From positions 1 to 64,000 of the forward strand of contig ONJS01000009.1 of NCBI GenBank assembly GCA_900318205.1: a DNA stretch of 64,000 nucleotides. Direction: 5' to 3'. Within the stretch, counting starts at the first letter, position 1. Each line of letters opens with the position of its first letter. Origin of the DNA: an uncultured Prevotellaceae bacterium (GTDB lineage Bacteria > Bacteroidota > Bacteroidia > Bacteroidales > Muribaculaceae). Shown here one piece after another: positions 45,134-53,389 of this stretch. Under the pieces are notes generated by a model. That model saw only the letters and a program-made list of their open reading frames with translations. It was not told the DNA's origin and made no database searches. A program made the translations under genes and the position numbers.

Positions 45134-47194
45134 TTACTTAATCATGAGCTTTGCAGTCTTCTCGCCTGCATTGACCAGGATAACACCACTGTTGCGTGCG
45201 GGAATCACATTGCGACCCTCTACCACGTCAACGCTGTAGGCATGGCCGGCCACATCGCTGATGACAATGCGCTGTGCAATAGGACTCTCGACAATGATGT
45301 CATGACCGTCGGCATAGATGCGCAGACCGGCTACGATATCCTTCACCGAGGTGGCTGCATTGTTCACCTTCAGGGCAAAACCGTCAAGGTTAATCGTCTG
45401 GCAAGCACCGCTCACCATCTCAATGTCATCAACCTGGATGTCACCATAGACTTCACCCGCTGCAGTCACGTCAAAGGTGAACAGGGCGCCCTCGTTACCG
45501 TCGATGAGAGCCAGTGCGGGCGAGTAGCACATCACGCGCTGCTTGCCATCCTCCATGACATTGGCATCAAAGGCGTGGCTACCGGCACGGTTGGTCAGGC
45601 GGAAGTTGCTAGCGGTCAGGCCGTCGGGCAACTGCAGGTCAAGCTGGAAGGCAGTGTAATCGAGCTCGTTGTTCAGAGCAATGGTCACTGTGCGGGTCTC
45701 ACCGGCAGCGATATTGATTGCTTCACCACTCATGGCATCGTTGATGGCGCCCACGGCGGGAGCACGCATCTGCTGCAGGTCATCGAGCGTGGGATTGAGG
45801 ACAATGCGGGCAATGAGCACGACATCGGTCACAGTGATTTCACCATCACCATTCATGTCGGCAGCCTCAAAGATGAACGGCTGAGGATTCTTGCCGAGGA
45901 TATAGTTGGCGGTAGCAACGACATCGCTCACGGTCACCACGCCATCACCATTGGCATCGCCAGGGATATAGGCCCAGACATTAAGGTTGCTGGTAGCGTC
46001 TTCACAGCGCACCTCGGCGTTGTCCGAAGCGGTAGTCAGCAGGCTCTTCTTCAGCATCAGGGTATAGTCACCAGCTGCATCGTCAGGCACACTGACGGTG
46101 ATGTAGAACAGTTCACCCTGGTCTCCGGTAAACGGACTGAGCGACAAGGAGTAGCACAGGATGCGCACGCCACCGTCGGCCATCTTATTCTTGCTCAAGC
46201 CATGGTCGCCAGCCATACGCTCTGAGGGCATAACATTGAGCAGCTCAAAGCCCTCGGGCAGATAAACGTCGGTCTGGAAGGCGGTGACAGGCTCGGGATT
46301 GGTCATCGATACGGGGATGATAACATTGTTGCCATGCAGTACCTCGGCATCGGCCATCGTCAAAGCATAGTCGCCAGGCACGGGAGGAACAGGATCATCT
46401 ACAGGAGGAATAACAAAGGTTGCCTCGGCAGTCTCGCTGATGAGCTTACCCTCTTCCTGGGCGGTAGCAGTGGCAACAATTTCCTGCTCATTCTGAGTGC
46501 GGGCAATCGTGTAGGGATTCTCCACTTCTTCGCCATTGATATAAAGGTGTACCTCACCTTCGCCAACTGCCATAATGGTGCACTCCGTCTCACCTTCGGT
46601 GTAGGAGATTACAGGCATTGCGGTCTGCTCCTGTTCAACAACAATGACATTGCAAACACTGGAGAAGACCACATCAACCTCACCGAGGTCGTTCACGGTC
46701 CCGCCACGGGTGTCATTACCTGAAGCGACCTGTGTCTCCAACAGGATCTCGCCACCCTGGAAGCCATCTTCAATCGCCAGCGTAATCAACATCATCTCTT
46801 CATATTCGCCGGCTTCCCACTTGATGACACCATATTGCTCATAATTGCCATCGCCGTCGGGATCATGGTAACCAGCGTCCATAAAGGCTGCCATGCAACG
46901 GGTCTTTGTCTCGTTCAGCATGAAAGTGGCCCTCTGGGTCTCGGTCGTGCCGTCACTCTCCTGATAGCTGATTGTCAAGTCGCTGCCCTTGTCAATGCTG
47001 GCCGCAGTCATGCATTGGGGAAACGTAAAGTCGAGTTGGAAGGCACTAACGCGTCCGTTAAAATGCGCCTTAACGGGTAGCGTAATCTCCTGTTGACCAG
47101 GAGAAACCGCCACGTCATCCATGTAGAAATAACTGTCTGCCATGGCAGTACCCGCCATGAACAGAGCCATCAAAGATAACAGTAAGTGTTTCAT
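45134..47194 (-). CDS. Scaffoldin-like protein: three cohesin-like domains, dockerin, T9SS-like tail
   Basis: A 686-residue secreted protein. Parts in order: signal peptide (1-19), cohesin-like 1 (23-185, VSAFQLDFTFPQCM), an Ig/chitobiase-C-like domain (about 193-262), cohesin-like 2 (277-408, VTAFQTDVYLPEGF), a two-loop dockerin in the middle (411-470; GDANGDGVVTVSDV, ADMNGDGEITVTDV), cohesin-like 3 (483-610, YTAFQLDLQLPDGL), and a C-terminal tail (622-686) resembling a type A sorting signal. This is the architecture of a cellulosome-type scaffoldin. It is the first gene of a three-gene operon preceded by operator C and a leader of about 209 nt. Confidence 0.85.
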   Translation of the reverse strand: MKHLLLSLMALFMAGTAMADSYFYMDDVAVSPGQQEITLPVKAHFNGRVSAFQLDFTFPQCMTAASIDKGSDLTISYQESDGTTETQRATFMLNETKTRCMAAFMDAGYHDPDGDGNYEQYGVIKWEAGEYEEMMLITLAIEDGFQGGEILLETQVASGNDTRGGTVNDLGEVDVVFSSVCNVIVVEQEQTAMPVISYTEGETECTIMAVGEGEVHLYINGEEVENPYTIARTQNEQEIVATATAQEEGKLISETAEATFVIPPVDDPVPPVPGDYALTMADAEVLHGNNVIIPVSMTNPEPVTAFQTDVYLPEGFELLNVMPSERMAGDHGLSKNKMADGGVRILCYSLSLSPFTGDQGELFYITVSVPDDAAGDYTLMLKKSLLTTASDNAEVRCEDATSNLNVWAYIPGDANGDGVVTVSDVVATANYILGKNPQPFIFEAADMNGDGEITVTDVVLIARIVLNPTLDDLQQMRAPAVGAINDAMSGEAINIAAGETRTVTIALNNELDYTAFQLDLQLPDGLTASNFRLTNRAGSHAFDANVMEDGKQRVMCYSPALALIDGNEGALFTFDVTAAGEVYGDIQVDDIEMVSGACQTINLDGFALKVNNAATSVKDIVAGLRIYADGHDIIVESPIAQRIVISDVAGHAYSVDVVEGRNVIPARNSGVILVNAGEKTAKLMIK

Positions 47195-47266
47195 AATAAA
47201 AAATGTTTTAGAAATAAATAATTGAGTAGTCTATGTCAGAGTTTGCTTTCTTGATGGAAAAAAGGA

Positions 47267-47303
47267 AGTGCGCCTCTAGAGACCGGCGTCCTCGAGACGC
47301 ACT
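47267..47303 (-). promoter_or_regulatory. Terminator-like hairpin in the scaffoldin leader (attenuator candidate)
   Basis: AGTGCG / CGCACT with an inner CTC / GAG extension. On the minus strand it is followed by TTCCTTTTTTCC. It lies between the predicted promoter (47410-47417) and the start codon (47194), so it could end transcription early or be processed. Confidence 0.5.
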
Positions 47304-47409
47304 ACCATTATTTAACCACAAATAAAGCTTTTCACCAGTTACATCATTTATCAGTTGTTTTGACGTTATTAATTCGAAATCGGAAATCGGTGTCCGTGTT
47401 TCGCTGTGT

Positions 47410-47508
47410 CAAAATTATAATGTGTGACATTGACCCGTCAAACTTTTTTCCTGCAAAATCGTCAATTGTCAAAAATTTTTACACTCAAACGTCAAATTTT
47501 TTTACACT
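47410..47508 (-). promoter_or_regulatory. Promoter and tandem operator C of the scaffoldin operon
   Basis: Dyads TTGTC-N10-ACACT (47466-47485) and ACGTC-N10-ACACT (47489-47508), 23 bp apart as at A and B. The minus-strand -7 box TAATTTTG is at 47410-47417, 48 nt from the nearer dyad (47 nt at B). Weaker copies of the half-site (GTGTCAAAA at 47406, CGTCAAAC at 47436) lie closer to the promoter. Confidence 0.75.
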
Positions 47509-47652
47509 TTTTCTCCTCAGAATTTCCAAAACATTATTTCTATCATTTCTTTCAAAAAAATGGCACACAGACTTTGTGACTGTTTTTCTCTCTCTTTATG
47601 TGACTATCATCTATTAACCATTTGACATGCTGTGTGCCATTTTTACTTTTTT

Positions 47653-47692
47653 AAAAAAAGGTGCGTCCTTATGCACCGACAATGACGCACCT
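47653..47692 (-). terminator. Minus-strand terminator after the small Cys-rich gene
   Basis: AGGTGCGTC pairs with GACGCACCT (47659-47692). On the minus strand the stem is followed by a seven-T run. It is 24 bp past the stop of the candidate small gene at 47716. Confidence 0.7.
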
Positions 47693-47715
47693 CCAAAACC
47701 TCGCTTATGAAAAAA

Positions 47716-47850
47716 TTATTTAGCACTTGAGAAAAGTTTTCCACTTTCCTTACCCATGCATTGACAGCATATATAAACACGACAAACCGCCACTGGCAAC
47801 AATATGAAAGCCGCCAGCAGTAGCATTGAATGATTCAATAGCATGTTCAT
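47716..47850 (-). CDS. Candidate small membrane protein with a cysteine cluster
   Basis: A 44-residue frame (starts MNMLLNHSMLLLAAFILLPV). It has one hydrophobic helix (about 9-22) followed by Cys23, Cys28, Cys29 and Cys31 in CRVYICCQC and a basic tail. The proper intrinsic terminator 24 bp downstream on the same strand supports a real transcript. No family is recognised, and no clear -7 box was found upstream. Confidence 0.4.
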   Translation of the reverse strand: MNMLLNHSMLLLAAFILLPVAVCRVYICCQCMGKESGKLFSSAK

Positions 47851-48319
47851 GATGTCAATGTTTAGATCAATTAATAATTAGGTACATCCAAAAGTCCTTA
47901 CCATATCCCCGATCCTGTCCCCAGTTCCGGCTAGATGGTGAATGCCTCACAAAGCATCCAAAGGCATTCGTTATAGACTGCTGCAAATTAAGACATAATT
48001 ATTTTAAATTGCAAACAAATTATCAATAAATATTGCAAAATGATGCCGATTTTACTATTTTCAGTAGGGATGCATATAAAAACAGATCTATTGAATAGGA
48101 ACAATCGGCATTGACCCAACTGATCATAACAGGTGAATGGTCTGGAATATCAGAGGGTCATCTCATGGCTTATAAAAAACGCAAATGACCATGAATAACC
48201 GTGAATCATCTATTATTGTGGAGTGCTTTGCGAGGTGAGTCTTGTCCGGCGGAAAAATCGTCTGAAAGGGGGCGTTTACAAAAGAAAATAATTTTTTTTT
48301 GAAAATCTTATCATTTTGT

Positions 48320-48487
48320 TTTGTAAATTCAAAAAATGTGTTTACCTTTGTGCACTCAAGCAAATTCATAAGCTATGGAATGTAAAATTGTTTATCGCTG
48401 GCTGGGAAGTCGCGCGAGACTTTAAGTGCTTAGTAATGGTTTGTTTTACAGAACGATAACCCGTGGCAATAGCCTCGGGTTTTTCGT
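48320..48487 (+). ncRNA. Candidate small RNA (about 130 nt) with strong promoter and terminator
   Basis: The promoter is a full consensus match: TTTG (48320-48323), 19-bp spacer, TACCTTTG (48343-48350). The predicted start is near 48354-48357. The terminator is AACCCG-t-GGC-aata-GCC-t-CGGGTT (48458-48481) followed by TTTTC. In between are a tight hairpin AAGTC / GACTT (about 48407-48422) and a 16-codon frame at 48375-48425 (MECKIVYRWLGSRARL). It could be a regulatory RNA or a microprotein mRNA. It is convergent with the xylE gene. Confidence 0.6.
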
Positions 48488-48590
48488 CATTTTTACCCTA
48501 ACTTCCATGAGATACGTGCATAGTCCTCGACCTTAACACCGATTCGCCCCACGAGTCACAAGCCGGAGGACTGTGTAGTGTTGAAAACTG

Positions 48591-48621
48591 AGGACCGGCA
48601 GCCACTGGGGCAACCGGTCCT
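48591..48621 (-). terminator. Hairpin downstream of the xylose transporter gene
   Basis: AGGACCGG pairs perfectly with CCGGTCCT. On the minus strand it is followed by CAGTTTTC. It is 41 bp past the transporter stop. Confidence 0.65.
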
Positions 48622-48661
48622 GAATTTACTCATGCCGTCAATCGACGTTTTTATCTACAAG

Positions 48662-50134
48662 TCATTTCTTGCGCCATATGCGGCTCATGTCCTCGAGCGT
48701 TTTACCCTTAGTCTCAGGAACAATTTTCCAGACGAAGATGGCCGCCACGACACACAAGATGCCATACAGGCCGTAGGTGAGCAAGTGGCCCATCTGGTCG
48801 CCCTCATGGAACTCAAAGTTGAACATGGGCACGAACGACGTGCTGACAATCCAGTTGAAAATCCACTGGAAGGCGACGGCAATAGCGACGGCCTTGCCAC
48901 GTATCGTATTGGGGAAAATCTCGGCGATGAGCACCCAGCAGATGGGTCCCCAGCTGAACATGAAGCATGCACTGTAGAGCATGAGCGAAATCATGCACAA
49001 CATGCCCAAGTTGGGATTGTCAAACGCCAAGGCCACACCGAAGGCACCCAAGGCCATTCCCAGCGAACCGGTAACAAGTAGCGGCTTGCGGCCCCATTTC
49101 TCGACCGTGAATACAGCCAACAACGTGAACAGGATGTTGATCACACCCATCACCACAGTGTTGACCATGGGATTGGTCATGCCCATCTCGTCAAAAATGC
49201 GCGGCGCATAATAGAGCACGGCATTGATGCCGACAATCTGCTGGAAGACGCTGAGCATAATGCCGATGAAGATACACATGTAGCCATAGGAGAAAAGCTT
49301 CTCGGTCTTCTGGGTAATGGTGCTCTTGATATCGGGAAGGATAATCTCGGCCCTGGTCTTACCATTGATACGGGACAGCACATGAAATGCCTTATCGTCT
49401 TGTCCGGCCATGACAAGGTATCGCGGCGTCTCAGGAACGAGACAGATGAGCAGCGTGAACAATCCGGCAGGAATGGCCTCGCTGCCAAACATGTAACGCC
49501 AGCCTTCCTGAGTAGCCCACATGGCACCCTCGGGGTTCATCACCTTGTTGATGCCCCCCACGATATCGATGTCGGGGTTCTCGTGACTGCCCAGAATCAT
49601 AAAGTTAACGAAATAAACCACCAGTTGGCCAAAGATGATGGCAAACTGGTTCCAGGACACGAGCATGCCGCGAATCTTGGTGGGTGACACCTCACCGATG
49701 TACATGGGGCAGATGGCCGAAGCCAAACCCACGCCCACACCACCGACGATGCGGTAGAAGTTGAAGGCCATGAGCAGTTCCTTGGACGCTCCCTGCCCCT
49801 CAAAGAACAGGAACTCGGGATGCATGCTGCCCAACGCAGACAGGAAGAACAAGATGCCGGCAAACATCAGCGAACGCTTACGGCCAAAGTTTGTCGCCAG
49901 CAAGCCTGACAGGGCGCTGCCGATGATGCATCCTATCAGCGCACTGGAGCAGGTCAGACCATGCCAAGCATCGGTGTGGTTGTAATCGGTAGCCTGCATG
50001 AAGAATGCCTGCAAACCTTTCTCGGCGCCCGAAATGACGGCCGTGTCATATCCGAAGAGCAGACCACCCAGCACCGCCACCAGGACGATGCTCACCAGAT
50101 AGAGTCTGCTTCCGCCTTTTTCAAAGTAGCCCAT
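48662..50134 (-). CDS. xylE: MFS sugar transporter (D-xylose:H+ symporter type)
   Basis: Inner-membrane 12-helix symporter, 490 residues, of the sugar porter family. Motifs: GGLLFGYDTAVISGAEKG near the N-terminus, GRKRSLM, PMYIGEVSPTKIRGMLVS, PETPRYL, QQIVGINAVLYYAPRI, EKWGRKPLL and PETKGKTLEDM at the end. Xylose is inferred from its place just after xylA and xylB. It is the last gene of the operon, 26 bp after xylA. Confidence 0.92.
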   Translation of the reverse strand: MGYFEKGGSRLYLVSIVLVAVLGGLLFGYDTAVISGAEKGLQAFFMQATDYNHTDAWHGLTCSSALIGCIIGSALSGLLATNFGRKRSLMFAGILFFLSALGSMHPEFLFFEGQGASKELLMAFNFYRIVGGVGVGLASAICPMYIGEVSPTKIRGMLVSWNQFAIIFGQLVVYFVNFMILGSHENPDIDIVGGINKVMNPEGAMWATQEGWRYMFGSEAIPAGLFTLLICLVPETPRYLVMAGQDDKAFHVLSRINGKTRAEIILPDIKSTITQKTEKLFSYGYMCIFIGIMLSVFQQIVGINAVLYYAPRIFDEMGMTNPMVNTVVMGVINILFTLLAVFTVEKWGRKPLLVTGSLGMALGAFGVALAFDNPNLGMLCMISLMLYSACFMFSWGPICWVLIAEIFPNTIRGKAVAIAVAFQWIFNWIVSTSFVPMFNFEFHEGDQMGHLLTYGLYGILCVVAAIFVWKIVPETKGKTLEDMSRIWRKK

Positions 50135-50160
50135 AAAATCTTGATTGCTTGATGATTAAT

Positions 50161-51477
50161 TTACTTGGCACACAAAGCCACGATGGCTTCATATTTCTCC
50201 TGCTTGCCACTGATGGTAGCAGGCTCGCCATGGGATTTGGCATAGGCAACCAGATCCTCAAGAGTCATCTGGCCGTCCTCAAATCGCTTACCTTCACCCG
50301 CGTCAAAGCTGGCATAGCGTTCCTTGAGCATATTAGGCAACTCGCTCTTCTCAAGAACTTCGGCAGCACCCAACAGGCCACGGGCAAGGGCATCCATACC
50401 ACTGATGTGAGCGATAAAGATGTCCTCGGGGTCGGTGCTGTTGCGGCGCAGCTTGGCGTCAAAGTTGGTACCACCGTCCTTGAAGCCACCGCCGCGCACG
50501 ATCTGCAACATGGCATTGGTGAGTTCATAACTGTTGATGGGGAATTGGTCAGTATCCCAACCGTTCTGGTGGTCACCGCGGTTAGCATCGATGCTGCCCA
50601 GCATGCCGTTATCCACAGCCACTGCCAACTCATGTGCAAAGGTGTGGCCAGCCAGCGTGGCATGGTTAACCTCAATGTTGACCTTAAAGTCCTTGTCAAG
50701 GCCATTGGCACGCAAGAAGCCGATAACGGTCTCGGTATCCTGGTCATACTGGTGCTTGGTGGGTTCCATCGGCTTAGGCTCAATCAGGAAGGTGCCCTTG
50801 AAGCCCTTGGCACGGGCATAGTCACGGGCCGCCGTGAGCATCTTGGCCATGTGGTTCTTCTCGCGCTGCATCTGGGTGTTGAGCAGGCTCTGATAGCCTT
50901 CACGACCGCCCCAGAAGACGTAAGCGGTACCGCCTAACTTGATGGTGGCATCGAGCGCATTCTTGATCTGCACGGCTGCACGTGCCACGACATTGAAGTC
51001 GGGATTGGTGGCAGCACCGTTCATGTAACGCTTGTGGCCGAACACGTTGGCAGTACCCCACAGCAACTTGATACCCGTTGCCTGCATCTTCTCCAGTGCG
51101 TAGTCGGTAATAGCCTGCATGCGGGCTTCATATTCCTCGATGGTATCGGCCTCCTCGATGAGGTCCACATCATGGAAACAGAAATACTCGATGCCCAGCT
51201 TCTGCATGATTTCAAAGCCTGCATCCATCTTGTCCTTGGCGCGCTGCAAGGGGTCCTCGGCTTTGTCCCATTCATAGAAACGGGTCTGCCCGCCAAACTG
51301 GTCAGCACTGGCCTGCCCCAGGGTATGCCACCAGGCAATAGCGAACTTGAACCAGTCTTTCATCTTTTTGCCCATGACTACGCGTTCGGCATCATAGTAG
51401 TGGAACGCCATGACATTCTTGCTCTCAGGTCCCTCATACGGGATCTTTCCAATCTCGGGATAATACTCTTTACTCAT
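50161..51477 (-). CDS. xylA: Xylose isomerase
   Basis: Converts D-xylose to D-xylulose using two divalent metal ions in the cytoplasm. The 438-residue protein is of the longer class II form. Motifs: FAIAWWHTLGQASADQFGG, FCFHDVDL with the active-site His, WGGREGYQSLLNTQ, FLIEPKPMEPTKHQYDQD and INVNHATL-like NIEVNHATLAGHTF with metal ligands. It lies between xylB and xylE. Confidence 0.96.
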   Translation of the reverse strand: MSKEYYPEIGKIPYEGPESKNVMAFHYYDAERVVMGKKMKDWFKFAIAWWHTLGQASADQFGGQTRFYEWDKAEDPLQRAKDKMDAGFEIMQKLGIEYFCFHDVDLIEEADTIEEYEARMQAITDYALEKMQATGIKLLWGTANVFGHKRYMNGAATNPDFNVVARAAVQIKNALDATIKLGGTAYVFWGGREGYQSLLNTQMQREKNHMAKMLTAARDYARAKGFKGTFLIEPKPMEPTKHQYDQDTETVIGFLRANGLDKDFKVNIEVNHATLAGHTFAHELAVAVDNGMLGSIDANRGDHQNGWDTDQFPINSYELTNAMLQIVRGGGFKDGGTNFDAKLRRNSTDPEDIFIAHISGMDALARGLLGAAEVLEKSELPNMLKERYASFDAGEGKRFEDGQMTLEDLVAYAKSHGEPATISGKQEKYEAIVALCAK

Positions 51478-51522
51478 TGTCTTTTAGTGTTATGTTGATG
51501 ATTGATGTTAGTTAATTCTGTT

Positions 51523-53016
51523 TTATGATAACGCCTTCTTCAACAAGGTCTTCCAGCACTCATAAGCATCCATGCAGGCCTCACGGTCCTGTTCAATCGG
51601 CTCGATGACCGCCAGCCGCTGCAGCCTAGCAAACGCCTCCTGGGCATTCTTGTAGATTCCGGCTCCGATTCCCGCACCACGAGCGGCTCCCACGCTGCCG
51701 TCGGTATCGTGCAACTCAATGGTCGCACCGCTCACGGTAGCCAAGGTCTGGCGGAAAACAGGACTCAGCATCATGTTGGCCTTACCAGCATGGATGGTGC
51801 TGATGTCCATACCCATCTCTCGCATGACTTCCATGCCGTAGGCGAAACTGAACACGATGCCCTCCTGTGACGCACGCAACAGATGGGTGTGGTTGTGGCG
51901 GTTGAAGTCCAATCCGTGTACCGAGCATCCCGTCTCACGGTTCTCGAGCACACGCTCAGCACCGTTGCCAAAGGGGATGACCGTCACACCATCGCTGCCG
52001 ATGGGCACCGAAGCGCACAGGTCATTGATTTCTTGATAGGACAGACCTTGAGCCACATTGCGTCGCATCCAGGCATTGAGGATGCCCGTGCCATTAATGC
52101 ACAACAGCACGCCCAAGCGGTCCAGATCGGCCGAATAGTTCACATGGGCAAAGGTGTTGACACGGCTCAACGGGTCACGATTGACCTCGCCCAGCACACC
52201 ATACACGACGCCCGACGTGCCTGCCGTAGCTGCAACCTCGCCAGGATTGAGCACGCTCAGCGACAAGGCATTGTTGGGTTGGTCACCGGCACGGTAGCCT
52301 ATCGGGGTCCCGGCCTTGAGCCCCAGCTCGTCCGCCACCTGAGGTGACACCGTGGCTTGAATGCCGAAGGTGGGCACCGTCTCGCTCAACAGCGAGTGGT
52401 CAAAGCCGTAGTAGTCCAGCAGTTCCTCTGCGGGGCGCTTGGCCTTGAAGTCCCACATGATGCCTTCACTCAGGCCGCTGATGGTCGTTGCAGGCTTGCC
52501 GCTCAGTCGCATGGCGATGTAGTCGCCCGGGAGCATCACCTTATAGATGCGCCGGTACACATCGGGCTCATTTTCCTTAACCCACGCCAACTTGGCGGCA
52601 GTGAAATTGCCTGGCGAATTGAGCAGATGTTCAAGGCACCAGTCTTTACCCAATGCCTGCATCGCACGCTCGCCATAAGGTACTGCCCTGGAGTCGCACC
52701 AGATGATGCTGTCGCGCACGGGCTGCAAGTCACGGTCGACACACACCAGCCCGTGCATCTGGTAACTGATGCCTATGGCCTTGATATCCTCACCGCTGGC
52801 GCCCGTCTGCTTCATGCACTGGGCAAGCGACAACTTGGCATATTGCCACCATGAGCGCGGGTCTTGCTCGGCCCAACCAGGTTTCACAGCCTTGATGGGA
52901 GCCTCCTGCTCCGGAAAAAATGCCGATGCCACACAACAGCCCGTCTCTACATCGACCAGCGACGCTTTCACCGAACTGCTGCCCACATCCAGGCCTAACA
53001 AATATGCATGATTCAT
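51523..53016 (-). CDS. xylB: Xylulokinase
   Basis: Phosphorylates D-xylulose, feeding the pentose phosphate pathway. The ATG at 53016 gives 497 residues starting MNHAYLLGLDVGSSSVKASL, the FGGY kinase phosphate loop; the longer frame to 53088 overlaps the promoter. Other marks are GISYQMHGLVCVD, SIIWCDSRA and VAATAGTSGVVYGV. First gene of the xylB-xylA-xylE operon; no xylose regulator gene is next to it. Confidence 0.94.
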   Translation of the reverse strand: MNHAYLLGLDVGSSSVKASLVDVETGCCVASAFFPEQEAPIKAVKPGWAEQDPRSWWQYAKLSLAQCMKQTGASGEDIKAIGISYQMHGLVCVDRDLQPVRDSIIWCDSRAVPYGERAMQALGKDWCLEHLLNSPGNFTAAKLAWVKENEPDVYRRIYKVMLPGDYIAMRLSGKPATTISGLSEGIMWDFKAKRPAEELLDYYGFDHSLLSETVPTFGIQATVSPQVADELGLKAGTPIGYRAGDQPNNALSLSVLNPGEVAATAGTSGVVYGVLGEVNRDPLSRVNTFAHVNYSADLDRLGVLLCINGTGILNAWMRRNVAQGLSYQEINDLCASVPIGSDGVTVIPFGNGAERVLENRETGCSVHGLDFNRHNHTHLLRASQEGIVFSFAYGMEVMREMGMDISTIHAGKANMMLSPVFRQTLATVSGATIELHDTDGSVGAARGAGIGAGIYKNAQEAFARLQRLAVIEPIEQDREACMDAYECWKTLLKKALS

Positions 53017-53085
53017 TTCTCTTCTGGTTCTTTTTCGGGTTAATGTGATTAAATGATTCTTCACAAGGTGTGATTCATCATGTCG

Positions 53086-53192
53086 CAAAGATACGAAAAA
53101 TTTAAGGATTGATATAGTAATTGGTCCAAAATGAGATTATTTTATTGCATTAATAAAGCAAATTGCACGAAAAATAAAGAATTCGCGCAATT
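53086..53192 (-). promoter_or_regulatory. xyl operon promoter and possible operator
   Basis: The -7 box TATCTTTG lies on the minus strand at 53086-53093, giving a leader of about 65 nt. About 70 bp upstream AATTGCACG (53161-53169) and CGCGCAATT (53184-53192) form a near-perfect dyad that could bind a regulator. The rest of 53094-53290 is plain AT-rich sequence. Confidence 0.55.
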
Positions 53193-53290
53193 AGCATTTG
53201 CCCCGCAGGGGGTGGGCCAACATCTATATCACTGCCAAAACTTATGCAAGTAAAATGTAATCTTAAATTAATTCGGTATGATACACAAAA

Positions 53291-53331
53291 AACAACGATG
53301 GCGTGGAAAACAGGTCCACGCCATCATTGTT
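53291..53331. terminator. Hairpin between the wHTH gene and the xyl promoter region
   Basis: AACAACGATGGCGTGG pairs with CCACGCCATCATTGTT. It is about 60 bp past the stop of the minus-strand wHTH gene and is followed on that strand by GTTTTTTGTG. Confidence 0.8.
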
Positions 53332-53389
53332 ATATCAGGGGATATTGATTTCTAAATCCAGGGGATGTTCGTCGTGCGCTCTCTCAAGA

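Larger units (their letters stand above)
47511..48319. other. Long AT-rich intergenic region
   Basis: Holds a 15-bp inverted repeat AAAAATGGCACACAG / CTGTGTGCCATTTTT (47556-47570 and 47630-47644) around a 59-nt spacer, a minus-strand terminator (47653-47692), one small candidate gene (47716-47850), an 8-bp-stem hairpin GAATGCCT / AGGCATTC (about 47940-47969) and a degenerate copy of the 16202-type repeat (48187-48206). No larger gene is convincing. Confidence 0.5.

Noticed and set aside
45242..46225. 327-codon plus-strand frame opposite the scaffoldin-like gene
   Set aside because: Antisense shadow; the minus-strand gene has signal peptide, dockerin and repeated domains.
47556..47644. 15-bp inverted repeat as a terminator or transposon end
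   Set aside because: The 59-nt spacer is too long for an intrinsic terminator and there is no target duplication or transposase, so no function was assigned.
48163..48369. 68-codon minus-strand frame
   Set aside because: It overlaps the strong plus-strand promoter and an intergenic repeat; composition looks like translated AT-rich spacer.
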